Part shown: piece by piece, positions 51,703 to 60,035 of the stretch
Numbering within the stretch: the stretch's first letter is position 1
How the letters are laid out: each line of letters begins with the position of its first letter
Assembly (NCBI RefSeq): GCF_042885655.1
Contig: NZ_JBHVRO010000005.1
Location: 124,001 to 188,000, forward strand
Direction of reading: 5' to 3'
Origin: Psychrobacillus sp042885655
Lineage (GTDB): Bacteria; Bacillota; Bacilli; Bacillales_A; Planococcaceae
Length of the DNA stretch: 64,000 nucleotides
Translations under genes and position numbers: made by a program
Notes under the pieces: generated by a model
The model's input: only the letters and a program-made list of their open reading frames with translations
What the model was told of the DNA's origin: nothing
Database searches by the model: none

Positions 51703-52740
51703 TTATAGATCATCAAATCCGTTATCTTGTACATTCACTTTGACGTATTGGCGGGACTTTTGCTCGAAGAAGTCGGTTTTTCCTAAATCTACTTCTTCAT
51801 AGGCTTTGATCCATTTCAATGGATTTTTGCGATACTCTGGGAATGGTCGATCATAGCCAAGTTGGTTGCAGCGCACATTGGCGTAAAAGTAGATGTATGC
51901 TTCGACATCTTCAACATCCAGACCATCTATTTTCTCTCCAATAACTTCACGTGCCCAATCGACTTCAAGCTGTGCAGCTTCTCGGAAAATTGCTTCTACT
52001 TCTTTACCTCGCTCAGGCGTATTATATTCTGGATATTCCTCCAACAATTCTTGATAAATCTTCACGAATAAATCAACATGAAGCTGCTCATCTCGATTTA
52101 TATAGTTAATCATTGTACTTGTTCCTACCATCTTTTGATGTCTTGCAAGATGATAGAAAAAAGCAAAACCTGAATAGAAAAATAACCCTTCTAAAATAAC
52201 ATCATACACAATCGAACGCAGCATGCTGTCTATAGTAGGTTGCTCCGCAAACTCTTCGTAGCCTTTCAGTACGAAGTCATTTCGCTTTTGCAAAACTGGC
52301 TCAGTGCGCCAAAAAACAAATACACGATTTTGCTCATCTTTTGATACTAAACTAGATAACACATAAGAATAAGAGTGGTTATGAATTACTTCTTGCTGTG
52401 CCAAAATGATCATAAGTGCATTCAAGCTAGAATCAGTTAAAAAGTCAGCTACTTTTCCAGCAAAGTCCGTCTGTATACTATCTAAAAGCGCAAGCAGTCC
52501 GATTATTTTTAAAAATGCATCTCGCTCTGCTTCATTTAACTGTGAAAACTGCTTAATATCATTACTCATATTAATCTCAAATGGTGTCCAGAAGTTCCCG
52601 AGCATTTTTTTATATTTTGGATACGCCCAACTAAATTGTACATCGTCCCAGTTTAATATATTCGAGCTTTGGCCGTTAACAATACCTGTCGAACGGTTCG
52701 GTGCTTTTTTATCCATTAATTTTCTTTTTTCTAGTTCCAT
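51703..52740 (-). CDS. nrdF: Class I ribonucleotide reductase, beta (radical) subunit
   Basis: 345 residues from ATG 52740, with AAGGAGG eight bases ahead. Radical-site residues are visible: LALLDSIQ, then EVIHNHSY, where Glu, His (+3) and the radical Tyr (+7) match the E-x2-H-x3-Y motif. ILEGLFFYSG and NYINRDEQLHVDLF supply the other metal ligands. It forms the di-iron or di-manganese tyrosyl radical used by NrdE. No nrdI gene is adjacent. Confidence 0.92.
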   Translation of the reverse strand: MELEKRKLMDKKAPNRSTGIVNGQSSNILNWDDVQFSWAYPKYKKMLGNFWTPFEINMSNDIKQFSQLNEAERDAFLKIIGLLALLDSIQTDFAGKVADFLTDSSLNALMIILAQQEVIHNHSYSYVLSSLVSKDEQNRVFVFWRTEPVLQKRNDFVLKGYEEFAEQPTIDSMLRSIVYDVILEGLFFYSGFAFFYHLARHQKMVGTSTMINYINRDEQLHVDLFVKIYQELLEEYPEYNTPERGKEVEAIFREAAQLEVDWAREVIGEKIDGLDVEDVEAYIYFYANVRCNQLGYDRPFPEYRKNPLKWIKAYEEVDLGKTDFFEQKSRQYVKVNVQDNGFDDL

Positions 52741-52753
52741 GATAGTTTCCTCC

Positions 52754-54979
52754 TTAGCTTGAACAAGAATCACAATCTACTAATTCAACCGAAGTAGAGC
52801 GGACGTAATAGGTCGTCTTTAGACCGCTGTTCCAAGCATCCAAGTGTAAATCTAATAATTCTTTTGCTTTAATTGTATTTTGTACGTATAAATTTAATGA
52901 AACACCTTGGTCAATATGACGTTGACGAGCGGCATTTTGTTTTAGAGTCCAGTGTTGATCAATGAAGTAAGCGGATTTATAAAACCAAGTCGTTTCCGAA
53001 TTAAGATCTGGCACAGTTACTGGAATTTTGTAATCCTTCTTCTCTTCGGAGTATGATTTTTGGAAAATCGGATCGATACTCGCAGTACTTCCAGCTAAAA
53101 TAGAGGTTGATGAGTTAGGTGCAACCGCCATTAAGTAGCCGTTACGGATTCCATTTTCGGCAACTTGCTCACGCAATTCATTCCACGCTTCGCTCTCGTA
53201 TTGACGTTTTTCAAAATAAGCTCCTGTTTGCCAATCCGACCCTTCAAATAAAGGATATGCCCCTTTCTCTTTCGCAAGCTCTACTGAAGCTTGAATTGTT
53301 AAATAGGCAACTCTTTCATATAACTTGTCGGCGAACTCCACTGCTTCGTCCGCTTCCCATCGGATACTATTCAAAGCAAGCAAATGATGCCAACCAAATG
53401 TCCCTAGTCCAATCCCACGATATCTAGCATTTGTACGTTCCGCTTGTGGAATAGGAATCATGTTCAAATCAATCACATTATCGAGCATGCGCACTTGTAT
53501 TTTAATTAAGCGCTCCAATACATCCTCAGGAACTGCTCGTCCTAGATTAATAGATGACAAGTTACAAACAACAAAATCCCCCGCTTTACGTTTCGTCACA
53601 ATTACATCATCTTCTAATTGAATTGATTCAAATGAAGTGGCACTTTGATTTTGAAATATTTCGGTACATAAATTACTGCTATACACCATGCCAGCATGCT
53701 TGTTTGGATTACTACGATTGACTTCGTCGCGGTAAAACATATACGGCACACCCGTTTCTAGTTGAGAACGCATAATTCGTTTCATCAAGTCAATTGCAGG
53801 AACGGTTTCACGAGATAATCGGCTATCATACACGCATTCCTCATATTTTTCTCGGAAGGAGCCTTCTCCACGTTTTTCATCATAAAAATCCTCAAGTGAA
53901 TAGCCTTTTAATTGACGAACTTCATGTGGATCAAATAAATGCCATTCTTCCCGTGCGCTCACTTTTTCCATAAATAAATCCGGTAAGCATACACCTGTAA
54001 AAATATCATGCGCACGAAGTCGTTCATCTCCGTTATTCAAACGTAAATCTAGGAAAGTGAAAATATCTTTATGCCAAACATCTAGATAAACAGCGATTGC
54101 CCCCTGACGCTGACCTAATTGATCCACGCTTACTGCTGTGTTATTTAGTTGTTTAATCCAAGGAAGTACACCACTCGAAGCCCCAACGAATCCTCGGATA
54201 GAAGATCCACGACTTCGAACTTTCCCCATATACACACCGATGCCACCACCAAATTTTGATAATGTCGCTACGTCTGTATTACTATCATAAATTCCTTGAA
54301 GACTGTCATCTACTGTGTCTATGAAACAACTAGACAATTGTCCATGAGGCTTCCCTGCATTTGAGAGTGTAGGGGTTGCTACTGTCATATACAAATTACT
54401 CATCGCCCAGTAAGATTCCTTAATTTTAGCAAGACGATTTTCTTTCTCGTCCTTCATAAGTGTCATTGCAATGATTAGCCAACGTTCTTGAGGAAGTTCT
54501 ACAATCGATTTATCGAAGTCTTTTGCAACATAACGATCGAGTAATGTTTTTAATCCAATATATGTGAATAAAAAATCTCGTTCTGGCTCAATTATTTCCG
54601 CTAATTGTTGTAGCTCCTCCAAAGAATATGATTCTTTAATACGTTTGTCATACAGACCTTTTGCAACTAATGCTTGTACATTACTTGCAAACTTACTGTA
54701 AACTGCGTCTGGTGTTGTTTTTCTATGTACTGCTACCTTTTCATATACATCAGCTAAATGAATACGAGCTGCAACAAATGTCCAATAAGTTTCTTGCTCA
54801 TCTAAAAAGCTTAATGCTTCAAGTGACATCGACTTGGACCAAGCAGAAGTAGCGCCCTCTGGGAACTTTTTCATCCATCTTTCATGCGATTTGATAAGTG
54901 GAGCAATATTATCCTCTCCAAATTCTTTAATTAGATTATGTAATACCTCTTGTTTTGTTGTATTTGAAATTATTGTCAT
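52754..54979 (-). CDS. nrdE: Class I ribonucleotide reductase, alpha (catalytic) subunit
   Basis: 741 residues. No ATP-cone is recognisable at the N-terminus. Active-site features are SSCFIDTVDDS, NLCTEIFQ (the catalytic thiyl Cys) and the C-terminal CDSC, which re-reduces the active-site disulfide. It makes deoxynucleotides without vitamin B12. AAAAGGAGGAG stands before the ATG. The upstream leader has a cobalamin riboswitch and NrdR boxes, so it should be off when B12 is present and a B12-dependent reductase (NrdJ) can take over. I infer nrdJ elsewhere in the genome. Confidence 0.92.
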   Translation of the reverse strand: MTIISNTTKQEVLHNLIKEFGEDNIAPLIKSHERWMKKFPEGATSAWSKSMSLEALSFLDEQETYWTFVAARIHLADVYEKVAVHRKTTPDAVYSKFASNVQALVAKGLYDKRIKESYSLEELQQLAEIIEPERDFLFTYIGLKTLLDRYVAKDFDKSIVELPQERWLIIAMTLMKDEKENRLAKIKESYWAMSNLYMTVATPTLSNAGKPHGQLSSCFIDTVDDSLQGIYDSNTDVATLSKFGGGIGVYMGKVRSRGSSIRGFVGASSGVLPWIKQLNNTAVSVDQLGQRQGAIAVYLDVWHKDIFTFLDLRLNNGDERLRAHDIFTGVCLPDLFMEKVSAREEWHLFDPHEVRQLKGYSLEDFYDEKRGEGSFREKYEECVYDSRLSRETVPAIDLMKRIMRSQLETGVPYMFYRDEVNRSNPNKHAGMVYSSNLCTEIFQNQSATSFESIQLEDDVIVTKRKAGDFVVCNLSSINLGRAVPEDVLERLIKIQVRMLDNVIDLNMIPIPQAERTNARYRGIGLGTFGWHHLLALNSIRWEADEAVEFADKLYERVAYLTIQASVELAKEKGAYPLFEGSDWQTGAYFEKRQYESEAWNELREQVAENGIRNGYLMAVAPNSSTSILAGSTASIDPIFQKSYSEEKKDYKIPVTVPDLNSETTWFYKSAYFIDQHWTLKQNAARQRHIDQGVSLNLYVQNTIKAKELLDLHLDAWNSGLKTTYYVRSTSVELVDCDSCSS

Positions 54980-54998
54980 ATAAACTCCTCCTTTTTAT

Positions 54999-55119
54999 GA
55001 ATGTGGTGCTTGGGCTTGGTTATGTGGTGCTCAATACTATTTATGTGGTATTCGCACTGGGTTATGTGGCGCTCACACTTGACTATGTGATACTCGACCT
55101 GAGTTATGTGGTGCACGCA
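54999..55119. repeat. 21-bp-period tandem array 3 (core TTATGTGGTGCTC)
   Basis: ATGTG occurs at 55001, 55022, 55043, 55064, 55085 and 55106: six units with an exact 21-base step. It lies in the transcribed leader of nrdE, between the riboswitch terminator and the ribosome site, so the units are part of the mRNA (on the minus strand their core is GAGCACCACATAA). Confidence 0.88.
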
Positions 55120-55123
55120 CCTG

Positions 55124-55174
55124 AAAAAAAAACAAAAAAGCGATGCCCCAAGCCTCTTCGGCTGAGTCATCGCT
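55124..55174 (-). terminator. Riboswitch-controlled terminator upstream of nrdE
   Basis: AGCGATG (55139-55145) pairs with CATCGCT (55168-55174), with AGCC/GGCT inside. On the minus strand TTTTTTG and nine more Ts follow. It lies about 100 bases after the aptamer. Confidence 0.88.
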
Positions 55175-55272
55175 CATATTAAAAAGTAGGAAACAACAAG
55201 ACCTATCTATCGGCTGAAAGAGAGTCTATCGCCCCCACCTCTCAACCCCCGAAGAAAGTGTTGCTTCACCGA

Positions 55273-55425
55273 TGAAGAGGCAGGTCTACTGGCTCGTGTT
55301 TCATCCTTCTGTCGACCTTCCCTCGATTGCTCGAAGTGGTTATTTCAACAGTTGTCCACACTTACAGTTGCGGGGACAGCTTCGGCTTTTACCGAATTCC
55401 CTTTTAAACCATAAAGGTACCAATT
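55273..55425 (-). promoter_or_regulatory. Cobalamin riboswitch
   Basis: On the minus strand the conserved parts appear in order: AAAAGGGAA, GCCGAAGCTGTCCCCGCAAC with TGTAA (the B12 box region), then GAGCCAGTAGACCTGCC. The sequence AAGGATGAAACACGAG precedes the last. This is the class I cobalamin aptamer. It should terminate nrdEF transcription when adenosylcobalamin is bound. Confidence 0.95.
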
Positions 55426-55435
55426 CATCGTTCAC

Positions 55436-55483
55436 ATACTATATATTGTGTTTTATGTACTAATACAATCTAACATATTGTGT
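55436..55483. promoter_or_regulatory. Two NrdR boxes
   Basis: ATACTATATATTGTGT (55436-55451) and ATCTAACATATTGTGT (55468-55483) match the NrdR consensus ACACTATATATTGTGT well and loosely. Their starts are 32 bases apart, about three helical turns, the typical spacing for NrdR. They overlap the promoter region upstream of the riboswitch. Confidence 0.8.
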
Positions 55484-55520
55484 TTAGTGTTGTACATAGG
55501 AACAAAGTCTACATACAAAA

Positions 55521-55543
55521 GGCAGACATAAAAAATGCCTGCC
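55521..55543 (-). terminator. Terminator of the uppP operon
   Basis: GGCAGACAT (55521-55529) pairs with ATGCCTGCC (one mismatch), with TTTTG following on the minus strand. The 573-base gap between nrdE and uppP is filled by array 3, the riboswitch, the NrdR boxes and this terminator. Confidence 0.65.
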
Positions 55544-55552
55544 CACTCTTTT

Positions 55553-56380
55553 TTACATATATACGATGATCGCCAGCACTACCGCCAACACGATACGATA
55601 AATCGCAAATGGTACTAATTTGATTCGCGATACCAATTTTAAGAAAAACTTGATGGAGATAAGGGCGAATACAAATGCACTAATAAATCCTACTATATAA
55701 AACCCAATATCATCCATATTAATTTGTTCCCAGTTTTTCAATACAGAAACTAAGCTTGCTCCAGCCATAATAGGAACTGCCATAATGAATGTAAAATCTG
55801 CCGCTGTTTTATGACTCATCCCGAATAGTACACCACCGGAAATGGTAGCTCCTGATCGAGAGAACCCTGGCCATAAAGAAAGACACTGTACTAAACCCAC
55901 TTTAAATGCTTGGCCATAAGAAATCTGATCCAAACTAACAATGGATGGTTTTTTCGGTCCAAACTTATCCGCAACTATCATTAAAATAGCTCCGGCCACA
56001 AGACTAATAATTACGTATTCTACGTGAAATAAATAATCATCAATAAAATTTTTAAAAGCAAATCCTAAAACAACTGCAGGAAGCATTCCTACAATCACAT
56101 GTAACAAATTGAATTGCTTACTCGACTGCTCAGTTTCTATTTTATATAGTCCTACTAAACTAAACAGTCTTTTCCACATAACCACTACTACAGCTAAAAT
56201 TGATCCTAGCTGTACGACAATTTTAAATGTATTTGCTGAATACATCCCTAAAAAAGTCTCTGTTTTGAGCCACATATCATCCACAATAATCATATGACCC
56301 GTGGAAGAAACAGGAGCAAATTCTGTCATACCTTCTACAAACCCTAATATTAATGCCTTTATTAACTCTAAAAATTCCAT
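55553..56380 (-). CDS. uppP: Undecaprenyl-diphosphatase (BacA/UppP)
   Basis: 275 residues with about eight helices. EGMTEFAPVSSTGHMIIVDD is the signature with the catalytic Glu, and PGFSRSGATISGG is the second conserved box with the Arg. The enzyme recycles the lipid carrier for peptidoglycan by removing a phosphate, and can confer bacitracin resistance. It is the third gene of a leftward cluster with a DedA protein and a phosphoesterase, next to the divergent lia envelope-stress genes. Confidence 0.95.
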   Translation of the reverse strand: MEFLELIKALILGFVEGMTEFAPVSSTGHMIIVDDMWLKTETFLGMYSANTFKIVVQLGSILAVVVVMWKRLFSLVGLYKIETEQSSKQFNLLHVIVGMLPAVVLGFAFKNFIDDYLFHVEYVIISLVAGAILMIVADKFGPKKPSIVSLDQISYGQAFKVGLVQCLSLWPGFSRSGATISGGVLFGMSHKTAADFTFIMAVPIMAGASLVSVLKNWEQINMDDIGFYIVGFISAFVFALISIKFFLKLVSRIKLVPFAIYRIVLAVVLAIIVYM

Positions 56381-56389
56381 AAGATCTCC

Positions 56390-56992
56390 TTAGTCACGTT
56401 TTTTGAAATACCAAACTAAAAATATAATACCAACTATCGCTAAAATAATATACACTAAATTGGAGTAAATATCCATATACGCTACAATTTCATTCCAATT
56501 TTCTCCAACTGTTGCTCCCACCGAAACTAGCACCGTATTCCAGATTAGAGTCCCTAATGTTGTAAATAAAAGAAATAAGCTAAAGCTCATTTTCGACATC
56601 CCTGCAGGAATCGAAATTAGACTTCTAACAAGTGGAACTAATCTCCCGAAAAACACGGTCCAAACACCATATTTTTCAAACCACTTATTTGCTTTTCGAA
56701 TATCTTTAGTCGTTAGTCGTAAAAGCTTACCATACTTCTGCACAATTTTCTCCAAACGATTTACATCTAATAGTGATCCAATCCAATATAAAATAGCTGC
56801 TCCACCAACAGAACCAGCAGTTGAAGCAATAACAATCCCTAACCTGGTCATTGTTGTAGTTGTCGTCATAAATCCACCTAGCGTTAAAATAACTTCTGAA
56901 GGAATTGGTGGAAAAATATTTTCTATTAGTATTAACAAAAATACGCCTAGATAACCAAACTGACTGAGCCAGTCCGAAATCCATGCTTCCAT
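56390..56992 (-). CDS. DedA-family membrane protein
   Basis: 200 residues. The conserved features are ENIFPPIPSEVILTLGGF and FFGRLVPLVRSLISIPAGMS. DedA-fold proteins act in lipid carrier recycling (UptA) or proton-dependent flipping; the neighbour uppP fits a role in returning undecaprenyl phosphate (inference). The ATG shares a base with the previous stop (TAATG). Confidence 0.9.
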   Translation of the reverse strand: MEAWISDWLSQFGYLGVFLLILIENIFPPIPSEVILTLGGFMTTTTTMTRLGIVIASTAGSVGGAAILYWIGSLLDVNRLEKIVQKYGKLLRLTTKDIRKANKWFEKYGVWTVFFGRLVPLVRSLISIPAGMSKMSFSLFLLFTTLGTLIWNTVLVSVGATVGENWNEIVAYMDIYSNLVYIILAIVGIIFLVWYFKKRD

Positions 56993-58080
56993 TATACTTT
57001 CACGTCCTCTAGGTTAATATGAACAGACCATAGTTCCGATTGACTACCTAAACGAATTGGAGGACCCCAAAATCCAAATCCAGATGAGACGATGGCGTGC
57101 AGGCTCCCTTTTTGTTTATAGCCATAATCCAGCTCGAATAACTTCCTTGTGAATAAATGATTTGGCCACATTTGTCCTCTATGCGTATGACCAGACACGT
57201 GAAAATCTACTCCTTCTTTTTCAGGAATAAGCAAATTTGATGGCGTATGATCCATCACAAACCAAGGAAGGTCACGTTGGTTTGGTACTAATTCGGAAAG
57301 CTGTTTTCTTTCTTTATTCGTCAAGTCTTCCCTACCCGTTAAATAAAACGAATCTTCCACTAAAATAGTTTCATCTAATAACATGCGGACATTAGATGCT
57401 TCCATCTCCTCCACTAAAAGTGGAATTTTTTTGCCATAGTATTCATGATTTCCGAGTACCCCATATACACCATACGTTGAAGTCAGTTGCTTCATCACTT
57501 CGGACATGCCATTTTTAACAAACCAAATTGGATCATCATCCACTAAATCGCCTACTAGTAATATTAAATCTGGTTGTTCTTCGTTTGCTTTTTTCACAAA
57601 TCTTTTTAAATGTGTTTTATTGGATAATAAACCAAGATGAAAATCAGATGCTACGACTACTTTTAATAGGGTAAGATTTGAATCCCGTTTAGCCATTCTA
57701 ATTGAAAGTTCACGGACTACTGGCGTATAAGCATTATACGTTCCTTTTATGAAAATAAGCGTCAGTAAGATAAAAACAATCCAACCTATCATTTTTAACT
57801 CACTTGGGAAAATCCACGTTATTAAAGTGGCTATAGGAAAAAGAATTAGCCCGTATTCCATAATTATCATCCAATAAGATCCCACTATACTAAAAAACCG
57901 CAGACTATGATTAATTCTTCCAATGATAAATCCATATGCAATAAGACCCCATACAATACCAAAGAGCCAGTAATTTATAGGAAAGAATACTTCTAGCCAG
58001 GTGACAACCGTCCAACCAAAATAAAATACAATTGCAGAATACAAAAGTATTGCTAATGTTGCAGCGCCGATTCTTTTCAT
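56992..58080 (-). CDS. Membrane-anchored metallophosphoesterase
   Basis: 362 residues. Four to five N-terminal hydrophobic helices (first 115 residues) precede a calcineurin-like phosphoesterase domain: VVASDFHLGLLSN, LVGDLVDD, GVLGNHEYYG and VSGHTHRGQMWP. YkuE-like relatives act on phospholipid or lipid A-type substrates at the membrane. First gene of the uppP cluster, divergent from liaI with about 160 bases between. Substrate unknown. Confidence 0.9.
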   Translation of the reverse strand: MKRIGAATLAILLYSAIVFYFGWTVVTWLEVFFPINYWLFGIVWGLIAYGFIIGRINHSLRFFSIVGSYWMIIMEYGLILFPIATLITWIFPSELKMIGWIVFILLTLIFIKGTYNAYTPVVRELSIRMAKRDSNLTLLKVVVASDFHLGLLSNKTHLKRFVKKANEEQPDLILLVGDLVDDDPIWFVKNGMSEVMKQLTSTYGVYGVLGNHEYYGKKIPLLVEEMEASNVRMLLDETILVEDSFYLTGREDLTNKERKQLSELVPNQRDLPWFVMDHTPSNLLIPEKEGVDFHVSGHTHRGQMWPNHLFTRKLFELDYGYKQKGSLHAIVSSGFGFWGPPIRLGSQSELWSVHINLEDVKV

Positions 58081-58242
58081 TTTTCATTTCTCCAATTTAT
58101 GTATTTTCTGTTAGTATAGCAGATTTTCTAGTACCACTCTCTCCTAAGCCTCAAGACCGAGACGAAAATCATGTTCTAGCCCGTTTGGATAAGTTGGTGA
58201 AATTGATAAGCTATGTATACAAACGAGAGGAGGAACAAACAC

Positions 58243-58596
58243 ATGAAAAAATTTGGTTTATTAGTACTTGGTATTATCGCTGGAATAGTAGCAGTTGCAA
58301 GCTTAGGTAATCTATTAGGTCTTGCCGTATCTGCGTTGGTCGTTTTCGCGGGGCTACATTTTTACTTGAAAAGCGATTCTACGTTTTTGAAAATCTTTTG
58401 GGCAATTGTAGGAATTTGCGGTTTATTTTCAGCAGTTGCAAACATACCTGGTTTCTTTGGAATACTAGCAATCGTTGGTGTTTGGTATGTTGTAAAAAAA
58501 TGGAACAACCAATCAGTTAGTTTTTCGTCACCAATTGTAAAATCCGATGACCCATTTGTAAATTTCGAAAAGCAATGGAATGAACTTTCAAAATAA
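58243..58596 (+). CDS. liaI: LiaI-like small membrane protein
   Basis: 117 residues from ATG 58243, with AGAGGAGG ahead. Four hydrophobic stretches in the first 85 residues precede a short cytosolic tail. Size and position directly upstream of a PspA-type gene match LiaI, the membrane anchor of LiaH in B. subtilis. Family identity rests on context and topology. No LiaR box could be assigned with confidence upstream. Confidence 0.75.
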   Translation: MKKFGLLVLGIIAGIVAVASLGNLLGLAVSALVVFAGLHFYLKSDSTFLKIFWAIVGICGLFSAVANIPGFFGILAIVGVWYVVKKWNNQSVSFSSPIVKSDDPFVNFEKQWNELSK

Positions 58597-58609
58597 GGAG
58601 GAATATAAC

Positions 58610-59248
58610 ATGACATCACTATTTAAAAGACTTAAATATTCAGTAGAGGCGGACTTACACAAGTTATTCGATAAGAAAGAAGAGAAAAACCCTATCGCGA
58701 TGCTCAATCAGTACATTAGAGAAGCCGAGAAACAAACAGAACAAACAGGTAAATGGTTAGAACGCCAAGGAAAATTAAAACAGGAGCTTGAAAAAGAACT
58801 TGGTGAAACGATGCAAATGGTTGAAAAACGCAAAAAGCAAGTTGAACTTGCTACCGCTAGTGGAGAAGAAGATTTAACAGCATTTGCCCAAGCAGAATTA
58901 GATGCATACAACGAAAGAACAACAGTATTACAAAATAGTATTCTTCAAACGACAGAAGAACTTTTCGGTCTAGAGCGTAAATACGAAGAGATGAAACATA
59001 AAATTAAAGATATGAAAGTACGCCAATTGCAATTAATGGGTAAAGAAAATGTTACACGTGCTCATCACCAAATGGATCGCTTTCTGCAACCAGAACAAAA
59101 AGAAAAAAACTTTGCTACATTCCAAGAAATGGAACACTACATTGAACGTCTTGGACAAAAAATAGAAAAAGAACATGAAGTCACTTCTATGGAAAAACGT
59201 TTAGAAATGTTAGAAAAAAATGCACAACCCAAAGCGGAAATTGTGTAA
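58610..59248 (+). CDS. liaH: LiaH/PspA-family envelope-stress protein
   Basis: 212 residues from ATG 58610, AAGGAGG ahead. Long coiled-coil helices and the N-terminal SLFKRLKYSVEADLHKLFD and NPIAMLNQYIREAEKQ are PspA/IM30-like. It forms ring-like oligomers on the inner membrane when the envelope is damaged. It starts 13 bases after liaI. Confidence 0.92.
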   Translation: MTSLFKRLKYSVEADLHKLFDKKEEKNPIAMLNQYIREAEKQTEQTGKWLERQGKLKQELEKELGETMQMVEKRKKQVELATASGEEDLTAFAQAELDAYNERTTVLQNSILQTTEELFGLERKYEEMKHKIKDMKVRQLQLMGKENVTRAHHQMDRFLQPEQKEKNFATFQEMEHYIERLGQKIEKEHEVTSMEKRLEMLEKNAQPKAEIV

Positions 59249-59333
59249 ACTATAGATAAAGAGGAGAAGGCATTTGTCTTCTCCTTACGTTTTATAAAAA
59301 ATACATACTCGCTAGGAAGGAGGAATACCTATT

Positions 59334-60035
59334 ATGAAAGAAAACCAAACAAACAAGCTTGCGTTTATTCTCATTTGTTTTGTTTTTCTTATGTTCATAG
59401 AGGCTACAGTTTTTGGAAATGGAAGCATTGTATTAGTCCTTCTTGGCATTGGTTTGATTTATTTTAGTTTACGAAGACGTGCACGTTTTTTATTCTGGAC
59501 TGGGTTTATTTTTATTCTTATAGCTATTTTTTCTATGTGGAGTCTACGTCTTTTGCTTATTGCAATTATGATTTATGTTCTTCATAAACTTTGGAAAAAT
59601 GAACCAATACGTCAAATGATACGACCATTTGATACTGTTTATAAAGAAACTCCAAATAGCATTATTCAAAACAAGCTATTTTCTGCACAAACTACACCGT
59701 TTAATGCGTATGAATGGCAAGATGTTCACGTGCAAAGTTTCTATGGGGAGCATGTGATTGATGTAACAGAGACCGTTTTACCTAAGGGCACTTCCTTTAT
59801 TTCCATTCGTCAATCACTTGGAAAAGTAACAATCTATGTTCCATACGAAGTACCTGTCAGAATTCATTATGCTACGATTATTGGAGAAGCGAATATCTTT
59901 GGTCGTGGAATTCAACGTTTATGGAATCAATCTGTCGTGTTAAAAGATGGTTATTTAGAGGATGTTACTTACGCTTCGGAGCTAGTTATCACCGTTTCCA
60001 CATGGATTGGGGATATTGAGGTGATTCGTAAATGA
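59334..60035 (+). CDS. liaF: LiaF, inhibitor of LiaS
   Basis: 233 residues. N-terminal region with four hydrophobic helices, then a C-terminal beta-helical domain (VHVQSFYGEHVIDVTETVLP, IRQSLGKVTIYVPYEV, IIGEANIFGRG) of the LiaF-like type. It keeps the kinase off until cell-wall stress. AAGGAGG lies ahead. Overlaps liaS by four bases. Confidence 0.92.
   Translation: MKENQTNKLAFILICFVFLMFIEATVFGNGSIVLVLLGIGLIYFSLRRRARFLFWTGFIFILIAIFSMWSLRLLLIAIMIYVLHKLWKNEPIRQMIRPFDTVYKETPNSIIQNKLFSAQTTPFNAYEWQDVHVQSFYGEHVIDVTETVLPKGTSFISIRQSLGKVTIYVPYEVPVRIHYATIIGEANIFGRGIQRLWNQSVVLKDGYLEDVTYASELVITVSTWIGDIEVIRK

Noticed and set aside
39835..55119. CRISPR arrays
   Set aside because: Units of 21 bases are too short, no constant repeat alternates with unique spacers, and no cas gene is present in the window.
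54955..55182. Frames on both strands over array 3 and the nrdE leader
   Set aside because: Same cause as above; the region is a leader RNA with a riboswitch terminator.
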